Of a stretch of DNA of 37,206 nt, positions 23,100-30,850 are shown one piece after another. Location: assembly GCA_964643885.1 (NCBI GenBank), contig CAZXUI010000041.1:1-37206 (forward strand), written 5' to 3'. Positions within the stretch are counted from its first letter, which is position 1; each line of letters starts with the position of its first letter. The notes beneath the pieces were generated by a model. The model was not told the origin of the DNA, ran no database searches, and was given only the letters and a program-made list of their open reading frames with translations. The DNA comes from CAADGL01 sp964643885 (GTDB taxonomy: Bacteria > Planctomycetota > Phycisphaerae > UBA1845 > Fen-1342). The position numbers and the translations under genes were made by a program.

Positions 23100-23528
23100 T
23101 CAGTCACTCGCCGGATCGCTCCGCGCCCGCCTCTGCCGCTTCACGTCTCCCCGGCGCCGCTTCTCGCTCAGCCGCCGCACCTGCGAGCCGCGCGTCGGCC
23201 GCGTCGCACGCCGAGGCTTCTCTACGTGCAGCGCCCCGGCCAGCAGCTCCAGCAGCCGCTCACCCGCCAGCACGCGATTCGCGGCCTGTGTCCGACCGGC
23301 CTGACAAACCACGCGCAAGCGCCCGTCCGCGCTCAGCCGCCGCTCCAGCCGCCGGCGAATCAGCGAACGCTGAGCGGCCGTCAGCTCCGCGCAGCGCTCA
23401 AAGTCAAACAGCAGCTCGACCCGCGTATTGACCTTGTTGACGTTCTGCCCGCCCGGACCCGAGCTGCGGACCGCGCGCAGCTCGATCCACGCCAGCAGCG
23501 GCTCGATCTCTCTCGGCGGAGGTCGCAC
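23100..23528 (-). CDS. arfB: ArfB/YaeJ-type peptidyl-tRNA hydrolase (ribosome rescue)
   Basis: 142 residues from a GTG at 23528, the usual length for the family; longer starts would add about 96 unrelated residues. The domain begins ELRAVRSSGPGGQNVNKVNT, with the catalytic GGQ at 26-28 shared with class I release factors. The body continues VELLFDFERCAELTAAQRSL and RLRVVCQAGRTQAANR. The C-terminus is Arg/Lys-rich (ATRPTRGSQVRRLSEKRRRG), as in ArfB, where the basic tail occupies the empty mRNA channel of stalled ribosomes. It hydrolyses peptidyl-tRNA on ribosomes that lack a stop codon. There is no Shine-Dalgarno; TATAAC lies six bases before the start, suggesting a leaderless transcript. Confidence 0.9.
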   Translation of the reverse strand: MRPPPREIEPLLAWIELRAVRSSGPGGQNVNKVNTRVELLFDFERCAELTAAQRSLIRRRLERRLSADGRLRVVCQAGRTQAANRVLAGERLLELLAGALHVEKPRRATRPTRGSQVRRLSEKRRRGDVKRQRRARSDPASD

Positions 23529-23534
23529 GGGAAT

Positions 23535-23540
23535 GTTATA
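23535..23540 (-). promoter_or_regulatory. -10 element of the ArfB-like gene (leaderless start)
   Basis: On the minus strand TATAAC is followed by ATTCCC and then the GTG start at 23528. No convincing -35 was found. Confidence 0.4.
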
Positions 23541-23668
23541 GCACACGACTTGAACAGCAGGCACCGCCGCCCGCGCGCCAGACGGCCGCAGCAGCGGGTC
23601 CGCCCGTCCGCAAACGGTTACGTCAGCTTGGCTCCCGGATTCACCCCCGCCGACATGCTCCGTCGCTC

Positions 23669-23755
23669 TTAGCAGAGCGCCAGGTATCCCGCCACGAAGT
23701 ACACCGCAATTCGAACCCGCTGCGGCGTCCAGAGAATAAAGGCGAGCGAACGCAT
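23669..23755 (-). CDS. Possible 28-residue membrane peptide
   Basis: The open frame starts MRSLAFILWTPQRVRIAVYF and ends FVAGYLALC. The case for translation is an exceptionally strong Shine-Dalgarno (GGGAGGGAGAA) about six bases before the ATG. The last 15 residues are hydrophobic enough for one short membrane segment, and the N-terminal half is basic. It lies upstream of the ArfB-like and M50-like genes on the same strand and could lead their transcript. A promoter candidate exists at 23967-23938. I recognise no family. Confidence 0.4.
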   Translation of the reverse strand: MRSLAFILWTPQRVRIAVYFVAGYLALC

Positions 23756-24087
23756 CACGCTTCTCCCTCCCAGGGAATCTCTTGTCGCGGCCGCGGTCCC
23801 GCCGGACCGCCCGCACACCACGCCCCCGCGCGGCCGACGGGCGGATTGGGATGATCCCTCACCGAAGCCCGACGGCCGGCCAGCGCCGTTGGCGATTGCG
23901 TTGGCCGCTGCGGCTCCCAAAGGCCGCTGCTCATCTGACTCTAGCGGTGCTTGCGGGCGGGATTCAATTCGATTTTGCGCGGCAGATTCGAACGAAATGC
24001 GGCTCGCCGCCGGCCGTCGGCACGCGTCCGATCAAATACGCGAACGCTCGCGAGGACGCGCGACCCGCCCCACGACGCACGGTCCGG
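23756..24087. other. Intergenic region with a minus-strand promoter candidate
   Basis: On the minus strand TTGAAT (23967-23962), 18-base spacer and TAGAGT (23943-23938) form a plausible promoter reading toward the 28-residue frame and the ArfB-like gene, with an untranslated stretch of about 180 bases. Nothing else is recognisable in this gap. Confidence 0.4.
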
Positions 24088-24717
24088 CTACGGTTTGCTC
24101 AACCCCGGCCGGCCGAATTCCTGCACCCAGTACGTCCCATAGCTCCCCCCGACCCGAACCCCGATCCCCAGCTCCGTGAACCGCGGCTCGAGAATGTTCG
24201 CCCGATGCCCCGGGCTGTCCATCCAGTCCCGCATCGCCTGTTCAGGCGTCACCTGACCGGCCGCAAGATTCTCGCCGATAATCGAATAGTCATACCCGAA
24301 CTCGTCCGCCCGATCCCCCAGCGTCGAGCCCGTCACCGGGTTCACGTGATCGAAAAAGTCCCAGTGGATCATCTCGCAGGCGTACTGCGTCGCCTGCTGC
24401 GCCAGGGTGTCGTTCCAGATGACCGGATCGAGCCCCTCGGCCGCACGCTCGGCGTTCACCCGGGCGAGGATCTCCGCGGCCCACGAATCTTCCTGTGCCG
24501 GCGACTCGCAGCTCGGAAACCGCTCGGCCAGCTCCTGCTCGAAGGCCGTCTGCGTCGCCGAACCGCCCCCGCCGGTGTTCGACGAGCCGGCGGTACTCGT
24601 CGAGGGACCGCCCGTCCCGCCCGGGATGACGGATTGTGTCGAGGGATTCGGACAGCCACCGAGGAGAGCCGCCAGGAAGGCGACGATCGACAGCGCAGGA
24701 ATAGATCGTTTGGGCAT
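24088..24717 (-). CDS. CAP-domain (SCP/PR-1) lipoprotein
   Basis: 209 residues from the ATG at 24717, nine bases after GGAG. The lipoprotein signal ends LLGGC (Cys22). A Gly/Ser/Thr-rich linker (about 25-55) precedes a bacterial CAP domain (about 75-205) with the typical blocks ILARVNAERAAEGLDPVIWN, AQQATQYACEMIHWDFFDHV, YSIIGENLAAG, AMRDWMDSPGHRANILEPRF and TELGIGVRVGGSYGTYWVQEF. The His and Glu residues usual in the CAP cavity are present (HWDFFDH, GENLA). Bacterial CAP lipoproteins sit in the envelope; their biochemical role is not settled. It is divergent from the large lipoprotein gene at 24999. Confidence 0.9.
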   Translation of the reverse strand: MPKRSIPALSIVAFLAALLGGCPNPSTQSVIPGGTGGPSTSTAGSSNTGGGGSATQTAFEQELAERFPSCESPAQEDSWAAEILARVNAERAAEGLDPVIWNDTLAQQATQYACEMIHWDFFDHVNPVTGSTLGDRADEFGYDYSIIGENLAAGQVTPEQAMRDWMDSPGHRANILEPRFTELGIGVRVGGSYGTYWVQEFGRPGLSKP

Positions 24718-24811
24718 GCAGCATCTCCGGATCGAGATTCTCGCGGCGTCTGCGCGCTCGGGAATCGGCCAAAGAGCGTCTTATGTCATTGTACTAAGCC
24801 GGGGCAACCCC

Positions 24812-24840
24812 TTGATGCGACTTTTTGTTGCTCCCATACT
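24812..24840 (+). promoter_or_regulatory. Predicted promoter of the PKD-WD40-metzincin gene
   Basis: TTGATG (24812-24817), 17-base spacer, CATACT (24835-24840). The predicted transcript begins near 24847 and carries an untranslated leader of about 150 bases. Confidence 0.5.
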
Positions 24841-24844
24841 TACA

Positions 24845-24874
24845 GGGGCAGGCTGCCGGCCGGCGGCAGGCCCC
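24845..24874 (+). promoter_or_regulatory. GC-rich hairpin at the start of the leader
   Basis: GGGGC and GCCCC bracket an inner CTGCCG/CGGCAG stem with a GCCGG loop and a 3-base bulge. It lies at the predicted 5' end of the transcript for the gene at 24999. It may stabilise the mRNA or modulate expression; no known riboswitch class is recognised. Confidence 0.35.
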
Positions 24875-24998
24875 GGAGGGGGGCTGCCGCGGCCTGTGGC
24901 CGCTGCGGGCCGGGTGCGTCCGTCTGGCCGCCCCGGACCCCGCGTCGAGAGCCATCCGGACGCCGCGCCGCCATTCTCCGGCGGCCAAGGAGCGATTC

Positions 24999-27833
24999 AT
25001 GAGCAGAGCTTCGCTGTGGGTTGGAGGGGTGTGCCTGGTCGCCCCTGTGATCGCGCTTTCCATGGCTGGCTGTCCGGGAACCGGCATCGGCGGGGGCGGC
25101 GGGACCACCTTCAACATCCCCCCCATTCCGATCATCTCAGCGGACGTGACCCGGGGCGTCGCCCCCCTCACCGTCAGCTTCAACTCCGACCAGAGCACCG
25201 ACGACGGCCTGATCGTCTCGCGCGAGTGGGACTTCGGTGACGGAGCGACCAGCCCCGACATCCGCCCGACACACACGTACCCCAACACGGGCAGCTTCAC
25301 CGTCCGGCTCACGCTCACCGACGACGACGGCGCGACCGCCTCACGGACGCTCACGATCTCCGTCACGCAGGCGCCGGTCGCGGTCATCACCGTCGACCAG
25401 ACCTCCGCCGACTCAGCTCCCGCGATCTTCAACTTCGACGCCTCCGGCTCCTTCGATCCGGACGGCTCGATCGCCAGCTACAACTGGGACTTCGACGACG
25501 GGTCCAGCGACATCATCCCCACGCTGCCGCACACGTTCTCGCAGGCGGGCACGTTCCGCGTCCGCCTCACCGTCACCGACAACCTCGGCATCACCGACAC
25601 CGACGAGGTGCTGATCTCCGTCGGCATCCCCACGCCGGCTATCGCCATCAACGTCCCCGGCCCGTCGGTCGAGAACATCGTCGTCTCGCCCAGCTCGAGC
25701 ATCTGGGTGCAGGGAGAGTTCTCCGTCGCTACCGGTGTCCCGCGCATGATCCGGGCCGGCCTCGACGGCGATCGCGATCTGTGCGAATCGCAGACCATCC
25801 TCGCCAGCGCCGACCCGCTCACCGCCTTCGACGAGCTCAGCGGACATACCGACGCCGTCTCCGACGCCGCCTACGCGCCCGACGGCTCCGCCGTCGCGAC
25901 CAGCGGCCTCGACGGCACCGTCCGCATCTTCTCCGCCGCCAGCGGCGTCGAAGCCGTCGTCCACACCGAGACCGTCGCCGTCCACTGCGTCGCTTACTCC
26001 CCCGACGGAACCCTGCTCGCCTACGGCCTGGCCGACGGCTCCGTCATCGTCCGCAGCGTCGCCACCGGCGCCGTCGTGCAGCAGCTCGACAGCCACACGG
26101 CCGCCGTCAACGACGTCGACTTCTCCCCCAACAGCACCCAGCTCATCAGCGGCAGCAGCGACCGCCGCGCCCTCGTCTGGTCCGTCGGCGACGGAACCAT
26201 CCTGCGCGACTTCGCCCACGACCTCGGCGTCAACGCCGTCGCTTTCTCCAAGGGCGACCCGCTCCAGGTCGCCACCGGCTCGGCCGACAGCAACATCCGC
26301 CTCTGGAACGTCGAGTCCGGCGCGGTCCTCGCCACGCTCAGCGGCCACACCGAAGCGGTCACGTCGCTAGCGTACACGTCCGACGGGCTGGGCCTGCTCT
26401 CCGGCAGTCTCGACAACACCGCCCGCCTCTGGAGCCCGTTCCTGGCGACACAGGTGCAGGTCTACAGCGGCCACACCGGCGACGTCCTGGATGTCGGCTT
26501 CTCGCCCGACGGCCAGGCCGTCATCACCGGCAGCGGCGACGGAACCGTCCGCACGTGGGAGTCGGTCAGCGGCTCGCAGACCGCCAGCCTTCAGCCCTGC
26601 TCGTCGCCCATCGTCGCGGTCGGTTTCTCACCCGACGGCGCCAGCGTGCTCGCCGGGATCGCGGCCCGAAACGACATCAAGCTCGACACCGATCCGCCCA
26701 ACGGCAACGATCTGAACATCTCCTACCCGCGCGAACTGGTGCTCCAGAACGTCGCCGATCTCGGCGGCGACTCCGTCCCGACCGGCCAGTACTTCCTCTG
26801 GGTCGAGCTCGATACGGACCGCACGGATCCCGTCCGCGCCTATGCGGACGCGACCATCAACGTGATCGAGGAATACACCTCGACCATCAGCTCCGACACG
26901 CCGATGGTGCCGCTGATCAACGACGTGGCCGACGTGGTCGTGCCCGCGACCCAGGCCCGCAAGATCTTCGACATCGGCCAGTTGCAATCCGGCGACCGGC
27001 TCAAGGTCAGCCTCCTGACCCAGCCCGGATACAGCTCCGTGTTCGCTGATCGCGAGCTCTACAGCGTCATGGTGCTCGACAGCAACGAGGACGTCTTCGC
27101 CTGGTTCCAGTCCGCCTTCATCCTCTTCACGCCGGACGTCAAGCTCGTCGCGGGAACCGCCAGCAACAATCACTACGTCGTCGTCGACGGCCCGCAGAGC
27201 GTGCGTATCGAGATCGAGCGCGAGTTCGGCCTCGAGCGAAAGCAGCAGCGCGTCTTCATCGACTACCGCTCCGTTCAGGGGCTGCGCATCGGCGATATCT
27301 CCTTCGGCAACTTCGACGCCTTCGACGCCGCCGATCTCAACCCCGCCTGGGGCGACACGGAGGAGGCCATCGTCAAGGCCGCCATCCTCTCGACCGTCCA
27401 GTCCGCCTACGCGGACTGGAACGTCGTCTTCTCCACCTCCGACGACGCCGCCCTGCCCGAGCCGCCCTTTGTCACGATGCACGTCGTTGGCAACGCCATC
27501 GGCCTGCTGGGAATCGCCGACTACATCGACCCCCGGAACGACACCTTCACCGGCCGCGGAATCACCTTCGCGATCGCCCACGCCGACGCGTTTCCCGGCG
27601 AAACGCCGGCCGACCTCGGCGTGCTGATCGGTTGCACCGTCGCACACGAAACCGGCCACCTGCTGGGCCTGCGGCACGTGGACAACCCGGCCGACATCAT
27701 GGACGCCTTCGCCATCCCGACCGGAATGCAGTTCCTGCGCTCGCCGCTGGCGCCCTGGGAGCAGTTCAACGCCCCCGGCATCGGCTTCCAGAACGCACCC
27801 AAGCTCTTCGACGAGATTTTCGGGCCGCCCTAG
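24999..27833 (+). CDS. Lipoprotein fusing two PKD domains, a WD40 propeller and a metzincin-type protease motif
   Basis: 944 residues from the ATG at 24999, seven bases after GGAG. The lipoprotein signal ends LSMAGC (Cys25). Two PKD domains follow (about 47-122 and 126-208) with signatures WDFGDG (77-82) and WDFDDG (163-168). A WD40 array (about 278-555) has blades such as LSGHTDAVSDAAYAPDGSAV and LSGHTEAVTSLAYTSDGLGL. A region of unassigned fold (560-760) precedes a C-terminal domain with HETGHLLGLRH (His883, Glu884, His887, His893), the full metzincin zinc motif, followed by a Met-turn-like DIMD (Met901). It should be a surface-anchored zinc endopeptidase whose PKD and WD40 modules place or select substrates (inference). 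A strong hairpin follows the stop. Confidence 0.9.
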   Translation: MSRASLWVGGVCLVAPVIALSMAGCPGTGIGGGGGTTFNIPPIPIISADVTRGVAPLTVSFNSDQSTDDGLIVSREWDFGDGATSPDIRPTHTYPNTGSFTVRLTLTDDDGATASRTLTISVTQAPVAVITVDQTSADSAPAIFNFDASGSFDPDGSIASYNWDFDDGSSDIIPTLPHTFSQAGTFRVRLTVTDNLGITDTDEVLISVGIPTPAIAINVPGPSVENIVVSPSSSIWVQGEFSVATGVPRMIRAGLDGDRDLCESQTILASADPLTAFDELSGHTDAVSDAAYAPDGSAVATSGLDGTVRIFSAASGVEAVVHTETVAVHCVAYSPDGTLLAYGLADGSVIVRSVATGAVVQQLDSHTAAVNDVDFSPNSTQLISGSSDRRALVWSVGDGTILRDFAHDLGVNAVAFSKGDPLQVATGSADSNIRLWNVESGAVLATLSGHTEAVTSLAYTSDGLGLLSGSLDNTARLWSPFLATQVQVYSGHTGDVLDVGFSPDGQAVITGSGDGTVRTWESVSGSQTASLQPCSSPIVAVGFSPDGASVLAGIAARNDIKLDTDPPNGNDLNISYPRELVLQNVADLGGDSVPTGQYFLWVELDTDRTDPVRAYADATINVIEEYTSTISSDTPMVPLINDVADVVVPATQARKIFDIGQLQSGDRLKVSLLTQPGYSSVFADRELYSVMVLDSNEDVFAWFQSAFILFTPDVKLVAGTASNNHYVVVDGPQSVRIEIEREFGLERKQQRVFIDYRSVQGLRIGDISFGNFDAFDAADLNPAWGDTEEAIVKAAILSTVQSAYADWNVVFSTSDDAALPEPPFVTMHVVGNAIGLLGIADYIDPRNDTFTGRGITFAIAHADAFPGETPADLGVLIGCTVAHETGHLLGLRHVDNPADIMDAFAIPTGMQFLRSPLAPWEQFNAPGIGFQNAPKLFDEIFGPP

Positions 27834-27863
27834 CCGGCGACCCCATTCGCACTCGTCCGCCCC

Positions 27864-27897
27864 GCGCCCGGAGCCGGCACCCGCCCGCTCCGGGCGC
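27864..27897 (+). terminator. Hairpin terminator after the PKD-WD40-metzincin gene
   Basis: Perfect 11-bp stem GCGCCCGGAGC/GCTCCGGGCGC with a 12-base loop, 30 bases after the stop. No T-run follows. Confidence 0.6.
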
Positions 27898-28243
27898 TGG
27901 CTCGTCCAGCCACGGGTCGGGAATTGTTCTTATCTGGCGGCAATCGACCCGCGCCGGCCCGATTTCTTTGCCCTCGCGGCGCCGCCTTGAAACGCTCGCT
28001 TGTCTCTGCCCCCACACGACTTAGCATCCAGTCGCGCGCCTGGACCGGCGCCCGAACGGCCCGCCGGCGAGAAATCATGCGCCGAGATCGATTGCGGAAG
28101 GCGAATGAGCCGGTAAAATGTGGTTTGCCTGAGCTTGAGAACGCTTCGAGGCCGACCGCGCGCTTACCGGTCGCTACGTCCGCATACTCACTATTTGCTA
28201 CGGGACGATTCGCCGTCACTGTTGCGCCGCGTGGGGCACACCA
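27898..28243. other. Intergenic region upstream of the LacI-family gene
   Basis: Apart from the promoter at 28092-28119 it holds no recognisable gene, repeat or RNA. The leader of about 120 bases between promoter and start has no clear operator palindrome. Confidence 0.35.
28092..28119 (+). promoter_or_regulatory. Predicted promoter of the LacI-family gene
   Basis: TTGCGG (28092-28097), 16-base spacer, TAAAAT (28114-28119). It is a good match to the housekeeping consensus, about 125 bases before the ATG. Confidence 0.5.
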
Positions 28244-29260
28244 ATGCAGAAAGTGACGATCGAGGATATTTCGCGACACACTGGGCTGTCGCGTGGCACC
28301 GTCTCGCGCGCCCTCAATGACCGGCCCGACATCAGCTCCACCACCAAGCAACGCGTGCTCGAGGCCTGTCTCAAGCTCAACTACACCCCCAGTCACGCGG
28401 CCCGCTCCCTGGCCACCGGCCGAAACTTCGCCGTCGCCGTGTTCGTGCGCGATCTCCAGTCGTCGTTCGTCGCCGCCTTCCTCCGCGGCGTGCTCACCCG
28501 CGCCGAAAAGGATCGTTACGTCGTCCACGTCGTCGAGCTTGGCGAGCTGACCGACGAGGTCACCCTCCGCCTGCGCGCCCTCTCCGCCGAACGCATCGAC
28601 GCCGTTCTGATCGGCCAACCGCTCGCGGGCAGCGTCGCCACCCGCCTCGCCGCCATCATCGGCGACCGCATCGTCGCCGTCGTATCCCCCACCGAGGGAA
28701 TCAGCGGCGACATTTTCTCCCCCGACTACGCCGAGTCCGGCCGAATCGCCGCCCGCTACTTCCTCCAGCGCGGACTGCGCGACCTGCTCTACGTTCACAA
28801 TGCCGACGACGCCGACAGCGATGGCGACATGGGCGGCCAGGCGCGGCGCAGCGGCTTCGCCCAGGTCTGCCGCGAAAACGGCCTCGACGAGTCGCGGCTT
28901 TTCGCCCAGATCCCCACCGCCGACGAGCAGACCATCGAGCGATCGCTTCGGCCGCGGCTCGAATCGGCCCGCGCCATCGTGGCCGACGACGATTTCCTCG
29001 CCATCGAGGTGATGCTTCTGCTGGAACGTTTCGGGCGCGCTCCCGGCCGCGATGTGGCTCTCCTTGGCCAGGGCAACGAGCCGTTCTCCGGCCGCCTCCG
29101 GCCCGCCCTGTCGACGATCGACTTCGCCGGCGAGGAGATCGGCCAGCGCGCCATGGAAACGATCCTCGCCCGCGTCAACAATGCCCGCCAGGACGCCCCC
29201 CAAACCGCCCTCGTCACCCCCAGCCTGATCGAACGCGATACCACCCGCATCCGCTCCTAG
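28244..29260 (+). CDS. LacI-family transcriptional regulator
   Basis: 338 residues. The N-terminal DNA-binding domain has the standard pattern VTIEDISRHTGLSRGTVSRA (helix-turn-helix, about 4-23), then LNDRPDISSTTKQRVLEACL and the hinge LNYTPSHAARSLATGR. Residues 60-330 form the periplasmic-binding-like effector domain: FAVAVFVRDLQSSFVAAFLR, DAVLIGQPLAG, DYAESGRIAARYFLQRGLRD, and LSTIDFAGEEIGQRAMETIL. The ligand is probably a sugar or related metabolite, but the sequence does not say which. It directly precedes the hpf-pts run, yet has its own promoter and a hairpin after the stop, so it is likely a separate transcript. There is no clear Shine-Dalgarno before the ATG. Confidence 0.93.
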   Translation: MQKVTIEDISRHTGLSRGTVSRALNDRPDISSTTKQRVLEACLKLNYTPSHAARSLATGRNFAVAVFVRDLQSSFVAAFLRGVLTRAEKDRYVVHVVELGELTDEVTLRLRALSAERIDAVLIGQPLAGSVATRLAAIIGDRIVAVVSPTEGISGDIFSPDYAESGRIAARYFLQRGLRDLLYVHNADDADSDGDMGGQARRSGFAQVCRENGLDESRLFAQIPTADEQTIERSLRPRLESARAIVADDDFLAIEVMLLLERFGRAPGRDVALLGQGNEPFSGRLRPALSTIDFAGEEIGQRAMETILARVNNARQDAPQTALVTPSLIERDTTRIRS

Positions 29261-29597
29261 CCGCCCGAATCCCCGCCCGGATTCCCGCTTTCGCTGTTGC
29301 CCATACAATTCTCTGCCCGCTCCGCGCGGCCGGCCGCTGCCCGGTCCGCGGGCTGCGAGCGCGCGGAGAAGTCCGAGAACCCCGCGAAATCGGGCCTTGC
29401 GGCGCCGTCCGAGGGCCTGACTTGACGCTCGGCGCGGGCACCGTTTACATTCGGAAACAACTGGCGAGCGAAGCGGCAGCGCTCGGCACTCCGGGCGGGC
29501 GCTCGCTCCGCACGCTCGTTCGAACCCGCGCGGAACGAGAGTTGCTTGTTCGCCACGCGCGGCGGACCTTGGTGTCCTGCCGAAGGAGAGGGCGTCC
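29261..29597. other. Intergenic region between the LacI-family gene and hpf
   Basis: It contains a short hairpin (GAATCC/GGATTC, 29267-29284) that may end the LacI transcript, the hpf promoter (29422-29451), and a leader of about 140 bases with a 7-bp stem CTCGTTC/GAACGAG at 29515-29539. No open frame with family features is present. Confidence 0.45.
29422..29451 (+). promoter_or_regulatory. Predicted promoter of the hpf-pts-rne-cysE run
   Basis: TTGACG (29422-29427), then TTACAT at 17 bases or TACATT at 18 bases. It is the best -35 match seen in the window and the only clear promoter before the seven-gene run. Confidence 0.6.
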
Positions 29598-29918
29598 ATG
29601 CAGGTAACCGTCTCGGGCCGGCACATGAGCGTCGGAGACTCGCTCAAGGAATACTGTCAGGAGAAGGCTTCCAGGCTCACCCGCTTTTACGACCGAATCT
29701 CCATGATCGAAGTGATCCTGGACGGACACGACGGAAACCATTCGGCCGAGATCATCGTCCACTCGGAAGGGACCCAGCCCTTCGTGGCCAGCGAGGAGCA
29801 GGAGGACGCGTACGCCGCCGTCGATCTCCTCATGGATAAGATCGAGCGGCAGATTCGGCGGCACAAGGAGCGGCTCCGCAACCGCAAGCACCCGCCCCGG
29901 GCGTCGACCGAGCAGTAG
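29598..29918 (+). CDS. hpf: Short ribosome hibernation-promoting factor (HPF/RaiA family)
   Basis: 106 residues. A strong Shine-Dalgarno (AAGGAGAGG) precedes the ATG. The single domain follows the family: MQVTVSGRHMSVGDSLKEYC at the N-terminus, then FYDRISMIEVILDGHDGNHS, a central AEIIVHSEG strand, and the second helix EDAYAAVDLLMDKIERQIRR followed by a basic HKERLRNRKH. It binds the small subunit at the mRNA/tRNA path and silences ribosomes in stationary phase. The length shows it is the short form without the C-terminal dimerisation domain. It is the first gene of a run in which ptsN follows after 46 bases, matching the hpf-ptsN neighbourhood of Proteobacteria, though rpoN is absent here. 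Confidence 0.93.
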   Translation: MQVTVSGRHMSVGDSLKEYCQEKASRLTRFYDRISMIEVILDGHDGNHSAEIIVHSEGTQPFVASEEQEDAYAAVDLLMDKIERQIRRHKERLRNRKHPPRASTEQ

Positions 29919-29964
29919 CCAGAATCCGGCCGCCGGTGTGCGGCCGCCCCGCGGAGAGCAGGCG

Positions 29965-30444
29965 ATGAAGCTGTTGGATCTCGTGCAGCCCGGCTCGATC
30001 GTGGCTGAGCTGGAATCGGAGGACCGCAACGGGGTCCTCCGCGAACTTGTGCAGGTCCTGGCGGATTCGAATCTGCTCGCCGCTGACGGCGTCGACGCCG
30101 TGGTCCGCTCGATCGTCGCCCGCGAACGCTCGCGCGGCACCACCGGCTTCGGCAAGGGCGTGGCCGCTCCGCACGTGAAGCTGCCCGGGCTGGAGCGGGT
30201 CATGGGCGCCATCGGCCGCTCCACGCGCGGCGTGGACTTCGCCGCCCTCGACGGCCAGCCGGTGCACATCGTCTTCCTGATCCTCAGTCCGGAAGAGCAG
30301 CCGGAAGCGCACCTGCGGGCGATGGATCTGGTTTTCCGGCATCTTCAGCAAGACCGCTTCCGGAAGTTCCTGCGGCAGGCGGACGACCGGGAGAAGATCT
30401 ACGAGCTACTGAAGGAGGCGGACGAAAAGCTGCTCGTCACCTGA
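29965..30444 (+). CDS. ptsN: PTS EIIA-Ntr-type phosphocarrier
   Basis: 159 residues from the ATG at 29965, eight bases after GGAG. The EIIA fructose/Ntr fold is shown by LLDLVQPGSIVAELESEDRN at the N-terminus, VVRSIVARERSRGTTGFGKG, and the active-site block GVAAPHVKLPGL with the phospho-accepting His70. It continues VDFAALDGQPVHIVFLILSP and HLRAMDLVFRHLQQDRFRKF. It would take a phosphoryl group from HPr. With no sugar permease nearby it is likely regulatory. It sits between hpf and the HPr gene, co-directional, with small gaps on both sides. Confidence 0.93.
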   Translation: MKLLDLVQPGSIVAELESEDRNGVLRELVQVLADSNLLAADGVDAVVRSIVARERSRGTTGFGKGVAAPHVKLPGLERVMGAIGRSTRGVDFAALDGQPVHIVFLILSPEEQPEAHLRAMDLVFRHLQQDRFRKFLRQADDREKIYELLKEADEKLLVT

Positions 30445-30464
30445 ACGCGGGAGGATTGCACGAG

Positions 30465-30767
30465 GTGGAGCAGCCGGTGAACCAGAATGGAACGCGACCC
30501 GTGGTGGTGCGAGAGACCGTCATCCGCAACAAGGAAGGCTTGCACTTCCGCCCGATCATGCGGCTGGTCGACGTGCTCTCGCGTTACCGGGCTCAGGTGA
30601 CGTTCCATGTGGATGAGCGCAAGGCCGATGCCCGCAGCCCGATGGAATTGCTGATGCTGGTCGCGACCAACGGCACGCGCCTCAAGCTGGTCGGCGAGGG
30701 AGACGACGCCGAAGAGGCCGTCGAGGCGCTGCTCGGGTTGATCGACGCCGGTTTCGACGAAACGTAA
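30465..30767 (+). CDS. ptsH: HPr-type phosphocarrier protein
   Basis: About 100 residues, taking the GTG at 30465, ten bases after GGGAGG. A TTG at 30456 lies too close to that site, and a GTG at 30477 is also possible. The active site reads NKEGLHFRPIM, with His27 as phospho-acceptor; the usual residue after His is Ala, here Phe. The second regulatory region DARSPMELLMLVA keeps the Ser that HPr kinase modifies in other bacteria. The end, GDDAEEAVEALLGLIDAGFDE, is the usual last helix. It passes phosphate from EI to EIIA. It lies 20 bases after ptsN and 83 before ptsI. Confidence 0.9.
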   Translation: MEQPVNQNGTRPVVVRETVIRNKEGLHFRPIMRLVDVLSRYRAQVTFHVDERKADARSPMELLMLVATNGTRLKLVGEGDDAEEAVEALLGLIDAGFDET

Positions 30768-30800
30768 CGACGCAGAATTCTGACAAGACGGTACTCGTCG

Positions 30801-30824
30801 GTCCGGCCGCGAATCGGCCCGGAC
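30801..30824 (+). promoter_or_regulatory. Hairpin between ptsH and ptsI
   Basis: GTCCGG/CCGGAC with an inner CCG/CGG extension, a bulged C and a CGAAT loop. It is too short of a T-run to be a clear terminator. It may be an mRNA processing or stability element that sets different HPr and EI levels. Confidence 0.35.
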
Positions 30825-30850
30825 CGCAGCCGCGGCGGTGTCCGCGACGG

